Source: Trichobilharzia regenti (lineage: Eukaryota; Platyhelminthes; Trematoda; Strigeidida; Schistosomatidae). Taken from it: 64,000 nucleotides of DNA. A program made the position numbers and the translations under genes. The notes under the pieces are model-generated. The model saw only the letters and a program-made list of their open reading frames with translations. It was not told the origin of the DNA and searched no databases. The stretch spans positions 46,969,459-47,033,458 of the forward strand of contig OX235265.1 in the NCBI GenBank assembly GCA_944472135.2. The letters are read 5' to 3'. Positions 55,441 through 64,000 of this stretch are shown one piece after another. Numbering within the stretch: the first letter of the stretch is position 1; each line of letters starts with the position of its first letter.

Positions 55441-57181
55441 ACTCCTCGGTATATTATTCAGGTTTATGTCTGAAAGAAAACCGACCAACCAGGGAGCATG
55501 CAATCTAGTGGGTTCTGATGGGAAATCTCTTACTGGCCTTGAAATGGCAGAGACATTCAGCCTAGCCTTTAACAGTAACGAGGATATTACCCCCACAGAA
55601 CATCCAGATTACATCGCAAAACCAACGCGCGAAAACCTGCTGGGTACATTTCAAATTACCCCGGCTATGGTACTTGTAAAATTGGGAAAGTTGGCTTCGG
55701 GAAAGTCTTCAGGTTGTGATGACATCAGACCATCTGTCCTGAAGCAGTGTTCAGAAAGTCTCTGCCAACCCCTAAGTGATCTGTTCCAACACTCCCTTGA
55801 TGTAGGGAAACTTCCATGTGAATGGAAACGAACAATCCTATCCCCTATCTTCAAGGGTGGTGACCGGCAGAATGCAACCAGTTACAGACCAGTTGCTCTA
55901 CTTCCAGTGATATCGAAAATATTGGAAAGTCTCATTGACGACCACATGAGAAAATACTTCGATGGGACTAACCTTCTCCACGAAGCACAGCACGGTTTCA
56001 GGAGGGGAAGATCCTGCGTGACGAATCTTCTACTAGCTTGGAACGATTGGACACTATCCTGGGACGAAAAGGTACCAGCCCACGTGATCTTTCTCGACTT
56101 TGCGAAAGCATTCGACACAGTTCACCATGGTCTGCTCCTTCACAAAATAAGCAAGGCGGGTGTTTCTGGAGCACTTCTCGCATGGCTGAAAGATTACTTA
56201 GGCGAGAGAGAATTCTGCACCAAAGTCAACCGCATCCGATCATCCTGGCACACCTCGGCATCAGGGGTTCCTCAGGGTTCTATCCTAGGGCCGTTGATGT
56301 TTTTGATTTTTATCAACGACCTGCCCTCCCAACTAAACTGCTCTGCGCTTCTTTACGCTGACGACGTAAAGATTTGGAGAGCAATAAACTCATCGGAAGA
56401 CTCAGATAGATTGCAGGCTGACCTGCAAACTCTGGGAGACTGGGCTCTGGCTAACGGAATGCCTTTCAACCTAAAGAAGTGCAAAGTAGTGCAACTTCAT
56501 TCCGGCAGGTCACAGAGTGTAAATTACACCCTTGGTGGCCAGAACTTGAGTTGTGTTCCATCAGAGCGCGATCTAGGTCTTATTCTAACAGAAAAGCTAG
56601 ACACCAGTGGAAATTACGCGAGGGACGTCGCCAAAGCCTACGCAACTTTACACTTTATGCATAGGCAGCTGGGAGCTCTCACTCCCGAACTGTTCTTAAG
56701 GTTATATAAGACATATGTGAGGCCACACCTTGAGGTGCATAATATCATTGCACATCCGCTACTCAAAAGGGATGCTAACATTCTAGAAAGTGTCCAGAGA
56801 CGAGCGACAAAATGGGTGATCGGCCTCCGCAACAAATCATATGAGGAACGACTAAAGAAATTAGGTCTTTTCACACTTAGTTACCGTAGGCACAGGGGAG
56901 ACCTCATCACCGTCTACCAGATCTTAAATGACCAGGCCCACCCAAATAAAAGCATCCTGCCATTAAGTGATTATAGGCTTCCACGAGGTAACCCGCTAAG
57001 GATAGCACACCAGAGACCAAAGACTCGAGTGCGATCACACTTCTTTTCGCTTCGAGTTTGCCGCCTCTGGAACGCTTTACCGGCGGCCGTGACTACAGCG
57101 CCATCTGTGGAGATTTTTAAGCGGAAGCTAGACAATCATGCAGAAATGCAAGGTTTGTGTCTCAATGGCTTATCCTCATAA
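55433..57181 (+). CDS. Jockey/CR1-type LINE reverse transcriptase, endonuclease lacking (582 aa)
   Basis: A fully open 582-codon frame. LINE similarity starts near residue 10, where it replaces the Merlin frame, so the first codons belong to the junction. In order: 'LASGKSSGCDDIRP' (84-100), 'WKRTILSPIFKGGD' (RT motif 1 region, 131-144), 'SYRPVALLPVISKILE', 'HGFRRGRSC', 'HVIFLDFAKAFDTV' (motif A, Asp222 and Asp228), 'SGVPQGSILGPLMF' (motif B, 277-290), 'LLYADDVKIW' (catalytic YADD at 308-311), and the thumb to 'RLWNALP' and the end. All key RT residues are kept. EN is missing, so this is a 5'-truncated copy inserted in the Merlin gene. The 3' UTR runs to about 57276. Its intact frame marks it as recent. 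Confidence 0.88.
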   Translation: MPTLLGILFRFMSERKPTNQGACNLVGSDGKSLTGLEMAETFSLAFNSNEDITPTEHPDYIAKPTRENLLGTFQITPAMVLVKLGKLASGKSSGCDDIRPSVLKQCSESLCQPLSDLFQHSLDVGKLPCEWKRTILSPIFKGGDRQNATSYRPVALLPVISKILESLIDDHMRKYFDGTNLLHEAQHGFRRGRSCVTNLLLAWNDWTLSWDEKVPAHVIFLDFAKAFDTVHHGLLLHKISKAGVSGALLAWLKDYLGEREFCTKVNRIRSSWHTSASGVPQGSILGPLMFLIFINDLPSQLNCSALLYADDVKIWRAINSSEDSDRLQADLQTLGDWALANGMPFNLKKCKVVQLHSGRSQSVNYTLGGQNLSCVPSERDLGLILTEKLDTSGNYARDVAKAYATLHFMHRQLGALTPELFLRLYKTYVRPHLEVHNIIAHPLLKRDANILESVQRRATKWVIGLRNKSYEERLKKLGLFTLSYRRHRGDLITVYQILNDQAHPNKSILPLSDYRLPRGNPLRIAHQRPKTRVRSHFFSLRVCRLWNALPAAVTTAPSVEIFKRKLDNHAEMQGLCLNGLSS

Positions 57182-57589
57182 AACTTAAAACCACACTGTC
57201 AATGGATAAGCATACAAACTAAATCCCCACGACCTGTTCTGCCTTCTCTCACTGTACCAACTACTCTATCTTTTAATTAGGTCACCTGTATTATTTCATT
57301 TATTTCAACCCATATTATCTGCACTACAACCTATTATTATTATTACCATACTGCTTTTATGACTATACCGAATGACCAACGGGAGTTAGGTCAAACTCCA
57401 TTCACGGCAGCAACACAGTCCTAAAATACTGCATACTACAAACCACATCTTGAGGAATCCCCGCACCACTCGTCTGGGAGACTACCGGAGATAAACCAGT
57501 CGAGTGGAGGAGCTTAACACGCAGAAGCTCGCCAAAGATATGCAAACTCCACCTCACAATCAAGAAGCGAGCTCAAAGAAATCACTGGT

Positions 57590-58900
57590 TTATACTAGCT
57601 CGTAATCAGGATATTGGATACCTACGAATAACATATAGGCTTTTAAGGGGACGGGCCACTTGAACGCAGTCCTTGTGTCGCTGCGTGATCGTTTAAAGCT
57701 GTCCGCAGACGGTGCCATAGCCACATCTTCCGGTAAGGAGTTCCAGGGATGGCAAGCCCACAGTGAAAAGAAGTGGGAGCTCGCTCGAGTCTTTGCCGTT
57801 TGGTGGGCTGTTCTTCTGGGATTCCCACGAGGAAGCCTATGCCTACTTAACCGCAGAACACTTTCGTGTGGGTTGTTCTGGTTATTTGTTATCTCATAGG
57901 TAGCAGTCAAATCCCCCTTAGCCGACGGCAGCTAATTGTGAAGAGGCCTTATTTCTTTAACCGTTCATCATACGGTTTACTTCGGAGACCAACCACTCCT
58001 TTTGTCACCCGTCTTTTGACTCTTTTCAAGGAGTTTGAGTCTCTTCTCAGCGGTAGGGGCGTAATGATATTATGCGATTCGAGGTGTGGTCCAGCTTGTG
58101 TCTTGTACAGCCTTAGAAAGAACTCAGGAATGAGTGCACTCAACTGTCTGTGCGTAAAGTGTATGACCACACATGCCATCACCACATCTCCCGTGTAATT
58201 CACGCTTGTTTCCGGACACGCATCGTTGTCGGTCTGACTCTTGGATACTCGCAACGTAAACCAAGCCTTCCGTTTTCCTTGCAGAATACATTGCGTACCT
58301 CTCCTCAGCCATGAGATCCTTTTCTTCGATTGTTTTGTGACTGAAGGAATGGTATCTGAGATCGTTGCGTGAATAATCCCTTTTGCCACTTCCTAGTGTT
58401 CATCCACAGGTAACTCATCCCATGGTAAGTGCCATTCTGCGTCAAACAAAATCCTCCGCATTTCAGCATAGTCCGCCTTGTTATATCACATACATGGTCG
58501 CGTAGCGTCCCACTGCAAGTGCTCATGAAGAACGAGATCGAACCCTATGACTGCGTGGTCACTACACCCTAGTGGGGCCACGATCTGGACCTTTTCGACA
58601 AGTGGTTGGTCACTAGCTAAAATGTAGTCTAGTTTCGATGACTTTCCACTAGGACCCCACCTAGTATCGTCTCCAACATTCTCAGTTAGTCCTGTATTTC
58701 TAATGGTTTTCAACAGATTTCTACCGAATTTTTCCTGAGCATACCCCGAGCCAAGGTTCAGTGATGGGGCATTGAAATCTTCAGCTATGGTGATATGTTC
58801 GTAGCCCCAGTCCTGTATCCATGTGATGGTGCTGAGCAGTAGTTGTCTGTGCTCCGCCTCACAGGTAGGTGATCGGTAGATGCCACCCATTAAAAGTGTG
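57590..58900 (-). pseudogene. Internally deleted LINE in the left arm (endonuclease joined to post-RT tail)
   Basis: Mirror copy of 62387-63687. The minus strand encodes the last part of an AP-type endonuclease ('GGIYRSPTCEAEHRQ', 'EDFNAPSLN', 'SSKLDYILAS', 'GCSDHAVIGFDLVL'). After stops and frame changes it goes directly to the tail of the RT protein ('MACVVIHFTHRQLSALIPEF', 'RLYKTQAGPHLESHNII', 'KRRVTKGVVGLRSKPYDERL'). The whole RT core of about 400 codons is absent. Compare 'LHFMHRQLGALTPELFLRLY' in the LINE at 56.6 kb. Confidence 0.8.
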
Positions 58901-59759
58901 GCATGACCTACGGCGAAATGGTTCCATACGGGATCTGGGAGTTCTGTAAGTGGCGTGTCTGTTGCACTTGTTTATATATTCTACTGACTATAAATTTGTT
59001 TGCTTTTGTTGCAGCAATAAGTCGGGTGACCTGGTAATTAATATTCATCCCGCACAGTGTGATGTCATATAATGATATGCTGATTCCCGCTTCAAATTCA
59101 ACACTGAAAAGTGAATATAGAGTTGCAATGGAAGTGACAACTGTGAACGGTTAAGTCATATATCTAGTCATGAGATACACTTGAGATTCAAATTTCTTCC
59201 AATCGAAGGACTACAACAGATATAAACGGGCAGACATGTAGGATCCCTCATTCGCTATTTCTTTTATTGCAAAACAGGACTTTCGTTCGCCTAAAAGAGC
59301 GTCATGTGTATTCATAATACCGCCATTTCGTTCTCGGTAACACTGGGCTCAGAATACGGTGTAGCGATGGAGTGGGAATAGGACCACTCTAGAGGAGATT
59401 CCCTGGGCTAAACCACATCCCCCACCATAAGTCTGTCAGCATTATCGTGAACTTTGCGAAAAACATTGAGTTAATCTCACAAATTAAGTTCTGTAGACGA
59501 AGAATGTCGATGGGTACACAAGATACGCTTCTTTGCTAAGATGAATGTATATCACTCGGCCCAAATACACTTGTTCCAAGTAACTGGCGAACCAACAGAT
59601 AGCCAAACAGTAACATTATGTGTTTACGGTCAATGATCAGAAACACAGGGCAGTGATGTACTTTCAGCTGACTAGGGTGTGTATAAGAACAACTAAACGT
59701 GGCACGAAAGCGAGGCGAAATGGAGTCGATGCTTGCTGCGTACATCCAGTTCAGCCAGT
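58901..59759. other. Non-coding outer part of the left arm near the spacer
   Basis: Sequence upstream of the deleted LINE. I recognise no family. The plus strand includes a splice-acceptor-like 'tttgcttttgttgcag' at 59003-59018. Confidence 0.35.
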
Positions 59760-60985
59760 CAGCAGTGAATATAAACACCCACTTGTATATTGAAGAAACC
59801 TGCGGGACCGTAATTTTTTCGCCTAACTATCACAATCTTAGAAATCATACAAGAAATAAGGTGAGCTTTCATGAGCTTTCAGTAATCACTGCTTTTTAAA
59901 TCTTGCTAGGCCTATTTCGTGTATTATCCGTTTGGGAATTCTGATCTTCCTAGCCGGTCAATTAAATTCAACCATTACTTTCATGTCAAATCTCTGTGTG
60001 GTAAGTCCAGCTGTCTCGAACTACTGACAAGGCTTCAGGTGCAATATCTTCACTTGTTCAAATAAACAAGACTTGTTGGTCTACCACGCGATTGTTGTGA
60101 AACCGGTTCACCAAAAAGTACTGGGTAAAGTCGAAAACCTTTTCGTTTCCTTTTCTTTTAGTTTATCAGCCTTATTCTCGTTCTTTCAAGTAGATTCTTT
60201 TGCTCTCTTATTCATTTATAGCATAAGTTATAGTGATTATTAATATGGCGGTTGAAAATAGCCTTAGAAAAAACACTAACACGCCATAATCTGTAGTCAC
60301 AAGGGCTTCAGCCAGAGGAGGCAGTAACACAGGGACATCAATCTTATTTCGCATACGGATTTTAAGGACCCCTGCACATCTCGCCGGTTCTGACACTACG
60401 CCTACATTGCCACAGTCTAGCACTGAAATGACACAGTCAATACTAAGTGGACATGACACTACACATTTGTACAATGGAAGCCAGTGTGTAACATATAGCA
60501 AAAGAAAAAAAGAAATCTCAAAACATCATGATACCCCGAAAGCGCCATCCAGAAAAGGAAACAAATGCCAAGACGGGTTCACCATTTGAATGCCCATGGT
60601 TCTGGTGCATCTCCCCACTTTGCCGCCCTGATACAGCCTCACACAGCGTGGCTGCGGATAGCAAATCTGAACGCCACTTTTGTTTTTTGACACTGTCGCA
60701 ATCATCTCTCCACCTAATAACATAACACCACCAAAGGTTGGCGAAAACCGTAAGCAGGATACTCCAGTCCAACCGACTGGAAATACCAATCTTCATAAAG
60801 TGAAGACTCCCAAGATCACACTCAGAACACCAGCGAAAGATGATATTACCAAAGCACCGCTTGCATCATCCAGCAAGCATAGTGATATAGCACAGACTAG
60901 TCCGAAACTGATGAAGTTTAAAGTGACTGACACTACGAAGGAGGACAGGCAGCCAAAAACGAAACTTAAGTCTGAGGTCAGCTGA
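59724..60985 (+). CDS. Candidate multi-exon gene with a CUB-like domain
   Basis: Proposed exons: 59724 or later to 59860, 59910-60000, 60032-60124, 60162-60189, and a longer one from about 60316; the last coding part may be 60735-60985. The first three introns, 49, 31 and 37 nt, are GT-AG and keep one frame: 'ETCGTVIFSPNYHNL' | 'AYFVYYPFGNSDL..SIKFNHYFHV..LC' | 'GFRCNIFTCSNKQDLLVYHA'. The order Cys, SPNY, aromatic-rich strand, Cys, then D-L-VY matches a CUB domain, an extracellular fold, although the second Cys is not where expected. The rest is Thr/Lys/Pro-rich ('TPKITLRTPAKDDITKAPLA') and looks disordered. The start exon is not fixed and the 60190-60735 joints are guesses. A stop at 60987 is followed by AATAAA at 61080. 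It may also be a pseudogene. Confidence 0.5.
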
Positions 60986-61528
60986 TGGAATTCCTTTATC
61001 GTGTTTAACGTACCGTGTGCAGTGATAGATTACTTCAAAAAAGGATCCTGTTAGATCAGGAACAATGGTCTAATTTGTGCAATAAATTATCAGTAATAAT
61101 AATATCAATAATGGTAAAGCTTTATTTAAGACAGTATGCGAATATACGGTACAAAAATTTTCAGCGTATTCAGTTCCAAAGTACTTTTTCCTTCACACAG
61201 GATTCACATGTAAATTAATAATCTGAAGTATATCTTCATTTCGTTGCAGAATTGTACAGCGTTTACTTGGGAGCAAGATAAATCATCGCGCAAGTTTATG
61301 TATACGTCATTTGATATAACTGGACGATTAAAACAGTGATAAATCCAGATGAAATTAAGCATTTTGGAGGAAAGTAGTTTCGGTAGCCCATTGATTTAGG
61401 CAGGCCGCCTTATATGAACATCTGAACGTCTGAACATCAAATCAGCAAAATTGTGTGAGCTGTACAGGGGTGTTCAAGCATCTCAAAGAAAGCCACATTG
61501 ATTAGAAGTAACCCTAGGCTGATTGTTC
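59760..61528. other. Unique spacer between the palindrome arms
   Basis: 1,769 bp, present once in the window. Contains the candidate CUB-like gene (below), then AT-rich sequence to the right arm. Confidence 0.8.
61079..61085 (+). terminator. Poly(A) signal candidate after the CUB-like gene
   Basis: AATAAA within 'gtgcaataaattatc', about 95 nt after the last stop codon. Confidence 0.4.
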
Positions 61529-62376
61529 ACTAGCTGAACTGGATGTACGCAGCAAGCATCGACTCCATTTCGTGCCACGTTTAGTTGTTCTTATACACAC
61601 CCTAGTCAGCTGAAAGTACATCACTGCCCTGTGTTTCTGATCATTGACCGTAAACACATAATGTTACTGTTTGGCTATCTGTTGGTTCGCCAGTTACTTG
61701 GAACAAGTGTATTTGGGCCGAGTGATATACATTCATCTTAGCAAAGAAGCGTATCTTGTGTACCCATCGACATTCTTCGTCTACAGAACTTAATTTGTGA
61801 GATTAACTCAATGTTTTTCGCAAAGTTCACGATAATGCTGACAGACTTATGGTGGGGGATGTGGTTTAGCCCAGGGAATCTCCTCTAGAGTGGTCCTATT
61901 CCCACTCCATCGCTACACCGTATTCTGAGCCCAGTGTTACCGAGAACGAAATGGCGGTATTATGAATACACATGACGCTCTTTTAGGCGAACGAAAGTCC
62001 TGTTTTGCAATAAAAGAAATAGCGAATGAGGGATCCTACATGTCTGCCCGTTTATATCTGTTGTAGTCCTTCGATTGGAAGAAATTTGAATCTCAAGTGT
62101 ATCTCATGACTAGATATATGACTTAACCGTTCACAGTTGTCACTTCCATTGCAACTCTATATTCACTTTTCAGTGTTGAATTTGAAGCGGGAATCAGCAT
62201 ATCATTATATGACATCACACTGTGCGGGATGAATATTAATTACCAGGTCACCCGACTTATTGCTGCAACAAAAGCAAACAAATTTATAGTCAGTAGAATA
62301 TATAAACAAGTGCAACAGACACGCCACTTACAGAACTCCCAGATCCCGTATGGAACCATTTCGCCGTAGGTCATGC

Positions 62377-63687
62377 CACACTTTTAATGGGTGGCATCTA
62401 CCGATCACCTACCTGTGAGGCGGAGCACAGACAACTACTGCTCAGCACCATCACATGGATACAGGACTGGGGCTACGAACATATCACCATAGCTGAAGAT
62501 TTCAATGCCCCATCACTGAACCTTGGCTCGGGGTATGCTCAGGAAAAATTCGGTAGAAATCTGTTGAAAACCATTAGAAATACAGGACTAACTGAGAATG
62601 TTGGAGACGATACTAGGTGGGGTCCTAGTGGAAAGTCATCGAAACTAGACTACATTTTAGCTAGTGACCAACCACTTGTCGAAAAGGTCCAGATCGTGGC
62701 CCCACTAGGGTGTAGTGACCACGCAGTCATAGGGTTCGATCTCGTTCTTCATGAGCACTTGCAGTGGGACGCTACGCGACCATGTATGTGATATAACAAG
62801 GCGGACTATGCTGAAATGCGGAGGATTTTGTTTGACGCAGAATGGCACTTACCATGGGATGAGTTACCTGTGGATGAACACTAGGAAGTGGCAAAAGGGA
62901 TTATTCACGCAACGATCTCAGATACCATTCCTTCAGTCACAAAACAATCGAAGAAAAGGATCTCATGGCTGAGGAGAGGTACGCAATGTATTCTGCAAGG
63001 AAAACGGAAGGCTTGGTTTACGTTGCGAGTATCCAAGAGTCAGACCGACCACGATGCGTGTCCGGAAACAAGCGTGAATTACACGGGAGATGTGGTGATG
63101 GCATGTGTGGTCATACACTTTACGCACAGACAGTTGAGTGCACTCATTCCTGAGTTCTTTCTAAGGCTGTACAAGACACAAGCTGGACCACACCTCGAAT
63201 CGCATAATATCATTACGCCCCTACCGCTGAGAAGAGACTCAAACTCCTTGAAAAGAGTCAAAAGACGGGTGACAAAAGGAGTGGTTGGTCTCCGAAGTAA
63301 ACCGTATGATGAACGGTTAAAGAAATAAGGCCTCTTCACAATTAGCTGCCGTCGGCTAAGGGGGATTTGACTGCTACCTATGAGATAACAAATAACCAGA
63401 ACAACCCACACGAAAGTGTTCTGCGGTTAAGTAGGCATAGGCTTCCTCGTGGGAATCCCAGAAGAACAGCCCACCAAACGGCAAAGACTCGAGCGAGCTC
63501 CCACTTCTTTTCACTGTGGGCTTGCCATCCCTGGAACTCCTTACCGGAAGATGTGGCTATGGCACCGTCTGCGGACAGCTTTAAACGATCACGCAGCGAC
63601 ACAAGGACTGCGTTCAAGTGGCCCGTCCCCTTAAAAGCCTATATGTTATTCGTAGGTATCCAATATCCTGATTACGAGCTAGTATAA
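62377..63687 (+). pseudogene. Internally deleted LINE in the right arm
   Basis: Endonuclease C-terminal part at 62387-62791 ('SSKLDYILAS', 'GCSDHAVIGFDLVL', with the catalytic SDH box), then decayed frames (62751-63153), then the post-RT tail at 63060-63328 and the C-terminal 'RHRLPRGNPRRTAHQTAKTR' / 'WNSLPEDVAMAPSADSFKR' at 63420-63600. The junction is near 63070-63090 ('ETSVNYTGDVVMA'), where the intact LINE has the RT core before 'NYARDVAKA'. The same stops and frameshifts are in both arms, so the damage predates the duplication. Confidence 0.8.
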
Positions 63688-64000
63688 ACCAGTGATTTCT
63701 TTGAGCTCGCTTCTTGATTGTGAGGTGGAGTTTGCATATCTTTGGCGAGCTTCTGCGTGTTAAGCTCCTCCACTCGACTGGTTTATCTCCGGTAGTCTCC
63801 CAGACGAGTGGTGCGGGGATTCCTCAAGATGTGGTTTGTAGTATGCAGTATTTTAGGACTGTGTTGCTGCCGTGAATGGAGTTTGACCTAACTCCCGTTG
63901 GTCATTCGGTATAGTCATAAAAGCAGTATGGTAATAATAATAATAGGTTGTAGTGCAGATAATATGGGTTGAAATAAATGAAATAATACAGGTGACCTAA
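63688..64000 (+). mobile_element. 3' UTR of the right-arm LINE
   Basis: 'acgagctagtataaaccagtgatttctttgagctcgcttcttgattgtgagg' to '(taa)n taataggttgtagtgcag..'. The same UTR type appears twice as orphan pieces at 54.36-54.77 kb. Confidence 0.7.

Larger units (their letters stand above)
57277..59759. repeat. Left arm of a giant inverted repeat
   Basis: Each base x pairs with 121277-x on the other side without gaps up to 59701/61576. There an 11-bp insertion (GCGAGGCGAAA) in this arm shifts the sum to 121288. The pairing fades at 59759/61529. I found one substitution in the parts I compared (58230 region). The outer end may be further left, since the right arm reaches the window edge. Confidence 0.93.
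61529..64000. repeat. Right arm of the giant inverted repeat (cut by the window edge)
   Basis: Reverse complement of 57277-59759, lacking the 11-bp insertion. It reaches position 64000 while still matching the left arm, so the arm continues beyond the window. Confidence 0.93.

Noticed and set aside
56038..56361. 107-codon plus-strand frame within the LINE
   Set aside because: Alternative frame of the intact RT gene.
57660..58198. Plus-strand frames of 79 and 110 codons in the left arm (and mirror images at 63079-63617 minus)
   Set aside because: Antisense of the deleted LINE; identical in both arms because the arms are identical.
1..64000. CRISPR arrays, operons, bacterial promoters or terminators
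   Set aside because: None seen. Introns, SINEs and LINEs show eukaryotic nuclear DNA; regular spaced repeats here are microsatellites or dispersed elements.

Overview
The window looks like a piece of a schistosome (blood fluke) nuclear genome, or of a close trematode relative. It is AT-rich and crowded with microsatellites and decayed retroelements. It has SINE-like repeats carrying hammerhead ribozymes of the type known from the schistosome Sm-alpha family, RTE-type, jockey/CR1-type and Penelope-like elements, and a Merlin transposase. Spliceosomal introns of only 31-37 nt sit at the 5' ends of genes, with larger ones toward the 3' end, a pattern described for schistosome genes. I name no species. 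Most long open frames here are transposon remnants or antisense shadows of them.  Layout. 0-35 kb is intergenic DNA packed with repeats: about a dozen RTE-type LINE fragments (none intact), Penelope-like fragments at 9.0-10.3 kb and 15.4-15.7 kb, a LINE 3' fragment at 18.9-19.9 kb, and three dispersed tRNA-related repeat families, called A, B and C here. Family A carries a hammerhead ribozyme; the copy at 27.6 kb keeps every core base. At 35.36-35.52 kb there is a U1 snRNA-like sequence whose 5' splice-site-pairing end is altered. 36.0-37.83 kb is a complete, very young, compact LTR retroelement on the minus strand: two 194-bp LTRs, a 5-bp target duplication, and one 479-codon frame that appears to join Gag directly to an integrase C-terminal tail. 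38-46 kb is mostly unassigned DNA, the longest RTE copy (42.0-43.6 kb) and a possible piggyBac-type C-terminal fragment (43.9 kb).  46.3-52.2 kb on the minus strand holds the clearest host gene: a NIPSNAP-family mitochondrial protein in eight recognisable exons that join in one frame of 246 residues plus stop; the first coding exon is not settled. 53.2-55.4 kb contains another hammerhead-bearing repeat, a TA-flanked 184-bp foldback MITE, a G-run cluster that switches strand, and a Merlin transposase with a 32-nt intron, cut short by a jockey/CR1-type LINE with a 582-codon frame (55.4-57.2 kb).  57.28-64.0 kb is a giant inverted repeat: two arms of about 2.48 kb, nearly identical, each with an internally deleted LINE (endonuclease piece joined to the post-RT tail), around a 1.77-kb unique spacer. 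The spacer appears to hold a small multi-exon gene with a CUB-like domain. The outer end of the right arm is cut by the window edge.  Working together: the LINEs probably supply the mobilisation machinery for the SINE families (family B ends in the same sequence as the RTE elements), and the compact LTR element must rely on a relative elsewhere for protease, reverse transcriptase and integrase. All exon and domain calls come from reading the sequence; no database search was possible.
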